Origin: Diplosphaera chodatii
Lineage: Eukaryota; Chlorophyta; Trebouxiophyceae; Prasiolales; Stichococcaceae
Assembly: GCA_032358165.1 (NCBI GenBank)
Contig: JAALGY010000031.1
Coordinates: forward strand, 2,852,001-2,916,000
Reading direction: 5' to 3'
DNA length: 64,000 nt
The notes beneath the pieces were generated by a model. That model ran no database searches, was not told the origin of the DNA, and saw only the letters and a program-made list of their open reading frames with translations. Below are positions 36,239 to 47,500 of the stretch, piece by piece; the stretch's first letter is position 1, and each line of letters starts with the position of its first letter. The position numbers and the translations under genes are program-made.

Positions 36239-38111
36239 ATTGATGGCAGCTGCAGCGGCTGGCCGGTCCGCCAAGTTGCTGATGTGCTGATCTGCCACCG
36301 TCAGCTGGGCATGGCCGATTACCACGTCCAGTAGCGTCTGGCACTTACCCTGGCATTCGCGTCCTGCTGCAACGTCGCAATGGCTGCAGAATGTTTGGCC
36401 AATATCGTACCGGGGGACAGGGTCTAGAACACCCGAGGTCGTGCTGCACACCCGCAGGACGACCCCACAGGCAGGACGCTGATGAAGGAGCACCGGCGAG
36501 GATGGCGGGGTGCTCGCACGGTGAATCGATTGTGCGCCAGTCTGCAACGCGCAGGAGCCTTCCCAACCTCAGATCAGCTTGCTGGTAGTAGTCCTGGCAA
36601 CAAGCGCTCGCTGACGTCACGTGCTCTCTCGCAGTGCAACGCGCTGTCGCATCTGCTGCTATGATGTGACAAGGGAGCGTGATGACAGAGCCGCGACACG
36701 TAGCGTAAGTGATGCTACGTATCACGCACTTGTCTCAGGCACAGACGGCAGGCAAGGTGGATGAGCAACGCACAACAGGGAAATCTGCACGTGGCTGGGC
36801 CAGGTCTTGACCGTATGCGAGATCTACGTGATGAAAGTACTTGACAGCCTGACTGACTGATGTTGCCAGCATGGATGCGACAATCAGGATTAATGAGGAC
36901 CAATGTTCCGTAGCCTGGTGACTTGCACAGTGTTCACTCGTAGCCAAACATGAACACAGCTCTCATGCAACGAATGTGCGATCCATCCAGTAGGCAGCAG
37001 AAACATCCTGTGATTGGCCAGCTAGCGTGCTGGATGCATGCAAGGGCGGCCCTTCATTGGCTTCTGCAACTTCGCTCGTGCGGCATGCCGTCCGCTGATG
37101 GCAGCTGCACATATACTACCGCATGCAGCCCTGCCGTGTTCTCGTCATGGCAGCTTCGCTCAGCATCTCATCTGCAACCAGCAAGTTGTACCGTCTGTGA
37201 CGGGCAGCCTGCCTGAGGGCTGCACCTGATCACCTGGTGATGTCAGCATGGCTTGCATGCTGTCCTCTGCGCGGGCAGCTCACCTGGTACCACAGAGTTC
37301 ACCGGCCAAGGTCCAGCGGGGGCTGCATTGAGGTGCGTGATGGGATTGAGGCTGGGGCCGAGCGTCGGAGGCCGACGGCAGGCTGCAGCGGCGGCAGTGG
37401 CGGGGGTACAGTCCACATAGATGGGCGGGGGCAGAGGCGACGGGGCGGCCGCAGCTGCTGGTGAAGCACCATGGCGGTGTTGGGGTCAGAGGTGAGGGCG
37501 GGGGCGGTGCCAGAGTGGGTCATCCCACAGATTCGCAGCAGTGCGCCTGCAGGTCACATGACACTCCAGAGTGGACTCGCTGTTGGACTGGCCTGACTCG
37601 AGCATGTACTGATGGCACCATTCTTCCGACAAGACACACTTCACTCTCGACAGCCACGAGCAAACCCGCTTGATAAGGAGGCACATACCTGCGTGCCGGC
37701 AATGGTGGTGATGGCAGGCTGGTGGGAAATGGCGGCCCTGCAGCGGCGCGGGCACAGGGACGGGCCTAGGGGATGCTGGAGGCCAGCTGCGGAGGCCTGC
37801 GCCCGTAGAAGCACGCCGTTGAAGCACGAAGGAATGCTGTGGTTTCACGACGCATGATTGCACTTGGAGGAGTTGGTGGAGCAGCAGAGCCCACGGCAAG
37901 TGAGTCATCCTGTGATGTGCATGTGCGGTGGAGTTGGCGTAAGTAGGAACGAAGGCAGTTGGAGTGTTAGTTCAATGAAAGGTAGCGCACATGCATGTGC
38001 CCCATTTGATTGGAGCACATCGAGAGCCGCACATGTCACTGTAGGCCGGCGGCACCAAGTCAGGCATCGGAGGCGGAGGCCTTATGCGCAGGGGCAGCCG
38101 CGGGCTGTACA
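36239..38111. other. Gap between pseudokinase start and the proline-rich wall-type gene
   Basis: 36239-37298 shows no supported coding feature and should hold the pseudokinase promoter. 37299-38111 has more proline-rich minus-strand frames (for example PPPLPPLQPAVGLRR around 37390 and RPVPVPAP around 37760) that may be additional exons of the wall-type gene, but I could not join them securely. Confidence 0.35.
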
Positions 38112-41100
38112 CCCTGGGTGGAGGCGGGCTGCGGAGGTACGGCGGTGGCCTGGGCGGGGGAGGGGAGCGCGGCGGGGGCGGCAGCGGAGGCGACCTGGGC
38201 GGGGGCCTGTCCGAAACAGCATCGAGTGAGCGTCACTTACATTGCCACCGCCATGAACCGCATGTCGTCACGCCGGCCGACCAGTCATATCCTGCTGCAG
38301 TCATCAGCATGTACTGCCATGCAGACACTGCAAAGCACGGCTCACGAGGGCGGCGGCGGCGGCGGCCTAGGGAAGATGTCTAGGCAGATGTCGTCGAGCA
38401 TCAGCTGCGCCTGCCAGGGCGCGCACGACAGCGGCCGCCCATATGAGTCGGTCATCCACGTGACCTCACCGCCATACACTTGGAATGTCACCTGCGCTTG
38501 TTCGACAAACGCTTGAGGTGGATGCCACCCAGCTGCATAAGCAGTCAACTGTGCATGCTGCCAACTTTGTCAATTTGAACAACAACAGGTGGAATGGCTG
38601 CATCAGAGCTCATCATGCCAAGTGCTGCAGTCTTCTAGCATGAGGTGTGTGTATGCTCACCTTGTCCACCAGTGAGAAGTTGGCGCTTGGCACAATGCGG
38701 GAGGTGTGTCCAGCTGCGCCCAGCCGCAGCTGATCCCGGGCGACTAGCTGCTTCTGCACCAGAGACGACGGCAGGACCCGTCAAGTCGTTCCCTCCCATC
38801 GGCAAAGAACAGACACAACCTATCGGCTGTCATCCTGGAGTTCGTGCGGACACCTACCACTACAGCAGCTCACCCTGTAGTAGCCATTCACGTTGACCTT
38901 GATGTAGCTGCGGCAATAGGGCTGGATGTAGAATGAATGCAGGTTGAAACCCTTGCCGTAGTCTGCCCTGCGAACAGAAGACCCACAGATTAGGTACCCA
39001 TGTACAGGCAGGGTAATGCGGTTGCAGCAGAACCCCTGCCACACCAGGTCTGCATTCTGCAGGCCGCCAGGCAGTCGGGCTCATTCCGCACCCCATCTGT
39101 GCAAATGGCCCGATCGTAGTGATGGTGTTTGGCGGGCTGAATGTGCCGGCATCTTCAATCGACACGAAGTTGGTCCAAGGCAACCCAGCATAGCCAAACC
39201 TACATGCAGGTCATTGTTGCCGGCATCACTGCATGTGGCGACAATAAGCGGGTGCTGCACGCCGTGATAAGCACACTGTGCGCAAGCTGCACATCCTGCC
39301 TCATCACATTCTGCAGCTGAAACAACGATGCAGTCTCTGTAGACAACCACATATATAGCAAAGGGCAAAGGCTCACAGATCGCCCAGCTGTGTCAACTCG
39401 TCGAAGTTGAGGAGCTGCCCGGGGCACGTGGCTGTGCGTAGAGGCGGCACGTCGTTGTGCATTGGCTGCTGCTCGGGCGGCAGCACGTGGATGTTGATGT
39501 TGTCGATGACCACCGATGCCGCCTGCAGACGAGACACTCAGAAGTCATATGCCTGAAGCCGTATACCTGTGACGTCCAGAAGCAACATGGCTACACCATG
39601 ACTATGCAGTGCATGAGCACATGGTTGGTTGCTGTCTCGAGTTGCCAGTGCGCCTAGAGATCCAGTGAACCTTCACCAAGGACAGCCGTTGTCAGGTGTC
39701 TGACCGCTGGCGTGAGTACCTCTTCGGCAGGGATGTTTGGAAAAGGCCCCGGCGTGCCGCCACGGGAGGTCACCATGACCATCTGCACCGCGCCAAACTC
39801 CGGTGGCAGCACAATCAGCGTCTGGGACCGGCAGCTCAGCGTGTAGGTCGCCGTGGCCACGATGTCGCCCTCAAGCTGCAGTGACGCTGGCAAACGTCTT
39901 GTTGCAGAAAGGTGCCGGTGAGTAGGTCACCACTGACGGTGTGCGGTTCACAGGTCTGGTGGCATATGCAAGCTGTTGTCTCTCCGACCGACGGTCGATG
40001 TCAGCACGTTCAGGCATCAGACTAGCAGCTGCAGGCGCACCAGCCCTGTGAGGGTCATTTGAAGGTTGTCGTACCAGGCGGCCATTGCCCACAACCACTT
40101 CACCTGCGGGCCATCTATTCAGCTGTCGTATGGGGAACAGCGGCACACTGCTGCCGTCTCAGGCCAGCCATTGCCATCCTATCAGATATCTGGGACACAT
40201 GCCGAGATGCCTTTTAGCCTCTGGGCAGGCTGCTGGGCGGGGCTGAACACACTGGAGGACACTGTGCTGGTATGTAGGAGCGACAGGTGCATCCCACTCA
40301 CCGCCATGGCCTTGCCCTCGAAGTAGGCGGGCGGCGAGTACTCTGTGGTGGTGTACAGGACCCCCGGTGATGGTGCCGTTGCAGTGTACCGCGCGGCATT
40401 CCGCACGTAGCCTGTCACGTTTGGCGTGCCCCACACCCCCAGGAAGCCTGCGACACAGATGTGCACAGGGGTGGACACCGGTTTCTCACATAAGCGTGGA
40501 GCGATGCCATGGTGCCATCGGCGTGCAGGCCTCGCTGTTCCTCTGCAGCCAGCACTCCTCATATAGCATGTGTTGGGCCGGCGGCTGCATGTTGCGGGGC
40601 AGTGTTGGCGGCGTGGCGCCTGTCAGACTGCTGTGCGCCTGATGTACAGACGCTCACTGTGGAACGACAGGCCACACTGCTTGGGGAAGGGGCCGAGGCT
40701 GTTGCTGATGATGCCGCCAGTCTCCTGAAACGTCGTCAGCTGCCCCAGCAGGTCGGCGAACGTGATCAGGCAGTCGCCGCTGCCCGGGGCGACTGCCATG
40801 CCCGGGGCGGCTGGCGCCAGCGGCGGCCTGCAGCAGAAGACAGGCGTCTCGCACTTACACATGCGTGCAGCTGAGGTGTTGCAGCACCTCCGATACGATA
40901 GCTGCCGACCTCATTGCATGAGTCACGTGCAACGTCTCACGCTGGTGGCGGCGCACGGACTGAGGGTGGCGGAGGCGGGCTTGGCAGCCTGGCAGGTGGT
41001 AGCGGCGGTGGCTTCGGGAAACTTGGCAACCTGCACGACAGGAGTGAGAAGTCACAAAGTCGCCAGAAGTCATGCACTGGGTCTCCGCAAGTCCCCTGCT

Positions 41101-42326
41101 GGATGCCTCCTGCAGCTGCCAGGTTCTGATGACCGTTCAAAATGCCACCTTGCAGCATGGATCAATGCACATGAGCAGGAAAGCAGGCAGTGGTTTGCCG
41201 TGCTCACACCATGACATATGATCTACACTGAGATGCCGCACCTTTGGACTGGGCGTGGCGGCGGGCGCAGCAGCCTTGGCGGCGGCGCCCTGGTGATGTT
41301 CCCGTTGCGCATTGGCCCGACGTTGGCCGGCTGTGGGGTCGGCGGCGGCGGCGGCGGCCGCTTGGCTGCCAGCCGCACTGTCGGGCTCCCCATCAGGCTG
41401 GGCATCGGCAGCCGGGGCTCTGTCCGCCGGGGCGTCGGCCTCGGAGCAGGCCCCTTTGTCGGCTTTGATGTCGCCGTCGGTTGCCGCCTTGGCAGATGCA
41501 TGGGCCTGGTGGTGGTCAAACTTCGCTGAGGGCCACGGAGTGCCATTCCCGCTGCGCCGTCATGCTGCCGCTCGCTCGACGGCAGACCGCTGTGTGCTGC
41601 AAGGCCAGCAGCCTCCACCGGGAGGTGCCCGGGCTTGCGTGGCGCCACCACAGCGTGTTGTTGTGAGCGGTTCGCTTGTAGCAGCGGCGACTGCGGCGGT
41701 GCGCCAGCCGGTGGCTGCCCAGCAAGCAGCGGCGGCATGAAGTGGCTGATGGTGCTCAGCAGGACGGTGCCAGCCTGCCAATGCTCGTCGGCCCGATGGT
41801 GCTGCGGCTGCCCCCGCAGGTGATGGCTGGGCGGGTATTGCACCACATTGGGCGGCAGTGGTGTCAGCTGCTCGCCTGCTGCAGGGCCGAGTTCATGATG
41901 CAGTCGCCGCCGCCATGTGCAGATGCCCTGCAGCGTGCGTGGCGCTCCGCATCGTGCACTTGGAACGACTGACGATGAGATGAGGATCCGCACATTGGGA
42001 GGGCGTAACCAGGCCCAGAATGCTTTCTGCAGGCGCAGACAGCAGCTTCACGGTGCACCGTCAACATACCTGTTCGTTGTGTGAGGTATGCGACGAGCTG
42101 GGAGCCAGTGCGGCCGCTGCTCCGGATTCAAGCGCTGCCGTCAGTCGCCAGAGGTGGCATACCAGCACCACGAACTGCGTCACCTGGTGGAGCACATAGG
42201 GCGCAGTTTTGATGGAGACAGCTTTAGCAGATGCGCATTGCCGACATGATACAGCATTTCAATGTCACCACAGTCCCATCGTAAAAGCTCAATCGGCCAC
42301 ACCTCTGTTCGCCTCATGCTGCGCAT
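38112..42326 (-). CDS. Hydroxyproline-rich extracellular glycoprotein (pherophorin-like architecture), 3' end approximate
   Basis: Exons in phase: 42303-42326, 42070-42174, 41242-41927, 40941-41030, 40658-40827, 40302-40447, 40041-40103, 39720-39875, 39377-39522, then an exon beginning near 39202 (FGYAGLPWTNFVSIEDAGTF), ADYGKGFNLHSFYIQ near 38900-38968, KQLVARDQLRLG near 38660-38770, and VTFQVYGGEVTWMTD near 38342-38490. A possible signal peptide contains FVVLVCHLWRLTAALES. A first proline-rich linker (PPPLPPARLPSPPPPPS, 40941-41030) and a second (PRPPPPPPS then PPPRSPPLPPPPRSPPPP, about 38110-38350) bracket a Cys-containing domain of about 330 residues. SPPPP motifs are typical of hydroxyproline-rich wall proteins of volvocine and related algae. 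The domain ends in DDICLDIF, and I do not recognise it as the standard pherophorin fold. Both termini are uncertain; a TGA at 38342 followed by TGTAA near 38236 may be an alternative end. Confidence 0.55.
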
Positions 42327-44503
42327 CACGATTCACCGTTGGCCGGCGCCTAGGCCGCAGATGATCGCCGATGAGCAGGGTTCAGACTAAGCTTCGCGGC
42401 TGACGGATCCCTGCCATCCATGAAGTGGTTCGTGCAGCTTGCACGAGCGCAGCTGGTGACATCGTGTGCTGCGCCGCAGCGCCACAAGCAAATGCTGCTG
42501 CTGTCAGCGAGCAGCACAGCTTCCACAGCAAGCCCGCGTTCAACGCCTTGTCATTGCTGCTTATTCAACGTTGATTCATTCTGCCTGAAGCGCAGAATCT
42601 TGCATTGTTCAAACCCCAGACGTGATGCCACTGGTGAGCGAACAGTTGCATATGCGGCGCTGCGGCAGAACCATGCCACGGCGTGCCTGCTGGCGCATTA
42701 GGTCTCGACACCACACGCTTGCAGGTGGAAGTTCAAAGGTGTTACATTGGACCGATTTGGTTGGGCTGTCGGTAACTTGCGATGGATCGACGTGGGGTAT
42801 AATACGTATTCTGTTGGCTGAGATAGGGCTACAACGTCGAGCCTTTGAACAAGCGATGCTCACGCTTATGCTGCTCAGATCGACTGCAGCTTCAGCCTCC
42901 ACAATATTGGACACAGGCAATTCGAGCAGCTTCCACCGGCGCATGTTGGGCGCGCATCCTCCCCACGCAAACCCTGACGTTAGGTTTAGCTGTCTACGTG
43001 CACCCGTATCCTCCTCTGATCAGTGCTGGATCGATCAGCTCATCATGCTGACCATAGAGCTGAAGCTGTGAGGTGCGCAGTGCACAATGCACTGCTTGCA
43101 TGGTGAAGCGCCACACTCGCACACGATCCAGCCGCTTCGTGCAAAGGTGCAGTCCAGCTGCATGCGGACTGACATGTGGTGAACGCGTCAGCAACATGCT
43201 GGGCAGCGGCATGCGCAGTTGCGCGCTGTCTGATGCAGTGACTTGTCACAAACGTCGGCAATCGTTTCAACTCAGCAGAGTAGACGTTCTGCACAGCAAT
43301 TTGTACAGTCTATGTTTGCAGACTTGAGCTCTGCGAATCCTGTTCTCTGCCTGCCCTGTAGGGGGCCACAAACCACATTGCCATGAACACGTGTCATCCA
43401 GTTGCGATCAGAAAGCAGGGTCATCGACCGTGATTTGCCAGTACCGGCAAGCAAGGTCAACCGAGAAAGGCCATCATTGACCGATCGCTGAGCCGATGAC
43501 AAAACCAGGTCAGTTGAAGTTCTGCCAAGTCCCTGCTGGCTTCGGTCTGCACCAAGTTCCCATGCACCTGCTGTGCTGTTGTCTTGGTTTCAGCTTGTGC
43601 TCCATCACCACCGCATATGAGGCCCTGAAGGCGCGCGGTGACACCCGTACAATGACACCCGGACATCTTTCCTGCTGACTGTACTGCATCGTGTGGAGTG
43701 CTTCGCGTGCCTGCCAATCCCACACGTAACAGAACCTTGTCACCTGCAAACAGGCCGTTCGACACAGGAACGTTCGTGCACCATGCACTTTGTAACATTG
43801 TAGGTTCATGCCAAACCTTCAGTCACCGTGATACGGGCAGGCAAGATGATCGAGATCAGGGTTTCGGACCCAGATGACATAATCTCGTCAAGTGCACCGA
43901 AAGTGCATGCACTGTGGCACTGTCATGCAAGGCACCAATTCATGCTGCTCGGCTTCTCGTGACGTTCTGAGAGGTGAAGCTTTCCTTCATCACCGGCAGA
44001 TTGCACCTATGTGAGGCAACTGCGGGCGGAGAGACGAAACGTGCGAAGGCATCGCCGACACGACGACGGAGCAGTGCCGCATCTTGGCATTGTGGTGCGC
44101 CCAACACCATTCCTAGCGACTGCAAGAGTGGCGCATCGCACTCCAGCCGTGTTCAGGTCCAGAACCGCGGGTGCTTGCTTGTATATACTTCGCTAGACCT
44201 CGTCTGAGGTTTAGTCCGAATCTTCTCGAAATTGCCAGTAGATATACGAACTTGGCCGTCCTGCTGCGCTTTGACATGGCTTTTAACGTGAGGCTTGCCA
44301 GACAGTGCGCGTTTCACGCTTCATCCGCACTTTCTGCGGCAGCCATAAGCCTGAGTTGCCGCCGGTGCTGCGGTGGCGGCCTGGCTGCCTGTCAGCCAGC
44401 GGCCAGCTGGTGCCGGCTAGCTCCGCCTGGCATCCGGTACTCGATAGAAAAGCGCGCTCGCAGGCCACGCGCGTGATCGCGGCTGGCGGTGAGGGCGTCT
44501 GCC
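42327..44503. other. 2.2-kb divergent gap between the wall-type and kinase genes
   Basis: GC content is lower than in the exons. I found no supported gene. A TATA-like tatata is at about 44185-44191. Frames at 42622-43071 and 42609-42944 on opposite strands overlap and neither looks coding. Unrecognised 5' exons of the kinase may lie near 44280-44500. Confidence 0.4.
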
Positions 44504-47500
44504 ATGTGCGGCATGTCTGCACCCAAGCACTTTTGGACTGCGCGGCTGGCCATTTTGAACGTCGACGGAAGTGCGGCAGAAATGCGAGGTTGGGCACAGG
44601 TAGCCGCGTGTTGTGCAGCTCTCGAACCCATCTTGCAAGAGCCTGACCCCGTCTGTCTTTGCACTGCAGTTGCGGGACAGGTGAGAGGCGCACTGGAGCA
44701 CTGCGCGGCGCCGCGGCCCGAGTTGGGGCGCCCGCTGCGGTTTGGTGACCTGCCCAGCGGCCGGGGGAGTGCCAGGCGGCAGCCCAGCCGTGCATCCGTG
44801 ACTCCCCGCGCCTTCCTGCCGGCAGCGCAGCGCAGCACACGCCATGGGCTGCGCCTGCTCCAGGGCAGTCGCCGCAGCAGACGCACCAGCCAAGGTGCGT
44901 ACAACCCTGACAGAAGGCGCACAGCCTGTGGAGACTATGCTCATCCGCTGACGACATTCACAGCGCGCGTGCGATCCCGTCTTGTCAGTGGGCTGAGCAT
45001 GCCCACGGCAACTTTGTGACGGGGACCCCTGTGCGAAGTGGCTGTCGATGCCAACGCTGATCGCTGCATGTGCTGAGCGTTGCTGATACTGTCATGAGTA
45101 TTACTGCAGGGCGTCCACAAGCAGCTGCAGGTGCAGGCACGCAGGGGCGGCGGGCAGCAGGGCAGCAGCGATGCGCCGGGTCGTGCGGCCAGCTCAGGGG
45201 GGGCCGCAACACCGGACAGCCCCCTGTCCAAGCTGCCGAGCGCCGACTCGGCGCGCCACAACAGCGGCCACCTCAGCTCCAGCACGACGTCGTCCAAAGG
45301 CAGTGCTGGCAAGCCTGAAAAGGCACCGGCGGCTGCAATGCCAGATCCGCAGGCGTCTGCGCAGCTGGAGGAGCTGCCGGGCGTGGCAGCACAGCAGCCC
45401 AGTACAGGCGGCAGCGGCGGTGACCTGGCAGCCGTGCTGGCAAACGCCCTCAATATGGTGACTTCTTGCCGTGCTGCGCGGCACTGACTGCCATGCTGAT
45501 GGCCACCTGCTGCAGCAGCGGCCCTTGCCACAGCGGCTGTACTATGCTGAGCGTGGATGTTGTTGGACCCATCAGCATCACAGATTGATCAAACCCATAC
45601 CTGCCGCAGGCTGCTGCCACCGTGGTGCTCACTGCCGCGGGCCGGCCGCAACCCAGCAGCGGCAGCTCCCTGACGGAAACAGCAGCCGCTCTGGCGTACG
45701 ACCTGGCAAAGCCACAGCACCGGGAGGCGCGGCGCGAGGTGGTGGTCATCATGGACATCGCACAGGACAGGAGGCGAGTGCCGTGCTCAGCAGAGGAGTA
45801 ACTGCTCACAAGTGCCGGCTTCCCATGGCACGCAGCTTACCGTCATAAACCCTGAGGCAAAGCTGCACACTGTGCACAAATCTGTGCATACAGCCTCCCA
45901 AACAACCATTCCGAACGCCGACTGCAGGACACAGCGCAAGTCGCTTGATGGACAGCTGGCGGCGCTGCGCTTCTTTGCTGGCGCACCTCTGCTGAGCTCC
46001 GACGGCCAGCTGCTCGGCACGCTGTGAGTCACATGACTGCCCATCCAGAGCATGAGCCCTTGACAGCCCTGCACAGGAGTGTCCGGCTGCTTCTGAGTGA
46101 TGTACGGCAGGCGCTGTCGGCAGCCCCTGCTGAGGTGTGAACTTGCTGGTGCTGAAGGTTTGTTTGCAATGGGCACCAGCTCAGGGTGTGACCCCGTGCC
46201 CGCAGGTGCATATGCGATACCGAGGCTCGCCAGTTCGGGACTGCGGCGTGCATGCTGCTCGCCAACTGCGCAGCGGTCGCAGCACGCGAGCTGGAGGCGG
46301 GCGAGTCGTCGCGCCACGGCCCCGGGGCCCACAGCAGCGCCTGCAGGCGCCTGCCGTCACGCCACGGCAGCCGCCGCGTCAGCAGCGACGGCGCGCCGCA
46401 GACCCCTCCCCAGCTGCCGCCGATGCTGCTGCACCGGCAGCAGCTCCTGGCAGCCCAGCCGTATGCCGGGCGTGACTTCACCGCCAGCGGCAGCAGCACC
46501 AGGTGCTCCTCTTTTGAACCGGCTGCGGGCAGCAGCCGCAGCAGCGCCAGCTTCCCCGCCCGCATGACGGACAGCCCCGTCAGCTGCGATGGCGGCGGCA
46601 GCTTCGGCGGCAGCGGCGGCACACACCACTTCGGCGCTGCGGGACAGATGCCCCTCAGGTCTCCTGGCACTGGCGCTGCAACAGGCAGCCCACCGGTGAC
46701 TACGCCCCCCACCCCCGGCTCAGGCTGCCTGCAGCAGCCGGCAGCTGGCTTCCGCTCGGACACAGCAAACCCCAGGTGCCTGGCGCTGTACAGGACGCAG
46801 CAGATCGAGGCGGCCGCGGCAGCAGGCGCAGCGTACGGCGGGTTGGACGCAACCCCAGGGGCTGCGCAGCCGCTCGTAAACCACCCGACACCTCAGCCGC
46901 CGCTGCAGTGCGAGGCCCCTGGCGCCCCGGCCACGCTGCCCCGGGTGTCTCCATTTGCCAGCCAGGCGCACGAGGACTTCCCCCCTGAAGATGAGGACCT
47001 TCCCCCTGAAGATGAGGAGGAACTCGCTACAGAGATCAGCACCGCTGCAACCGCTGAAGCGCAGCTCGCGGCGCGGGAAGCCAGCACCGGCAGCAGCACC
47101 GGCGGCAGCCTGCCGCCACGGCGGAGGCCGCCCGGCCCCCCTGAAGCGCCGGCACAGAAGGCCGGCAGCACCCCGGAGCAGCTGGACTGGGACTGCAGCA
47201 CCGGGCGGCAGATGCAGTCCCGCAGGTCGGCTTCGCTGCCGCTGGCGGGCCCGGCGCACGGGCCTGCGCCCGCAAACCCTGATTCCGCTGGCATGGCGAC
47301 CAGCGCAAGCGTGGGGTCACACGGCTCCGCCCGCAGCCGGCACGGCTGCGGTGTCGCCACCCCTCCCAAACCCCAGCCCGCGCGCCCCCTGCGGCTCATC
47401 AGCCCCCGCTCGTCCCGCGACATCGCCGACGAGCTGCTGGCGGAGATGGGCCTGTCTCCAGCGGATGCCGACGGCAGCTCGGCGGGCTTGGGTCAGGCGC

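Noticed and set aside
44283..44957. A 224-codon minus-strand frame before the kinase
   Set aside because: It starts with a non-ATG codon, and the high GC of the region opens three minus frames at once; no recognisable content.
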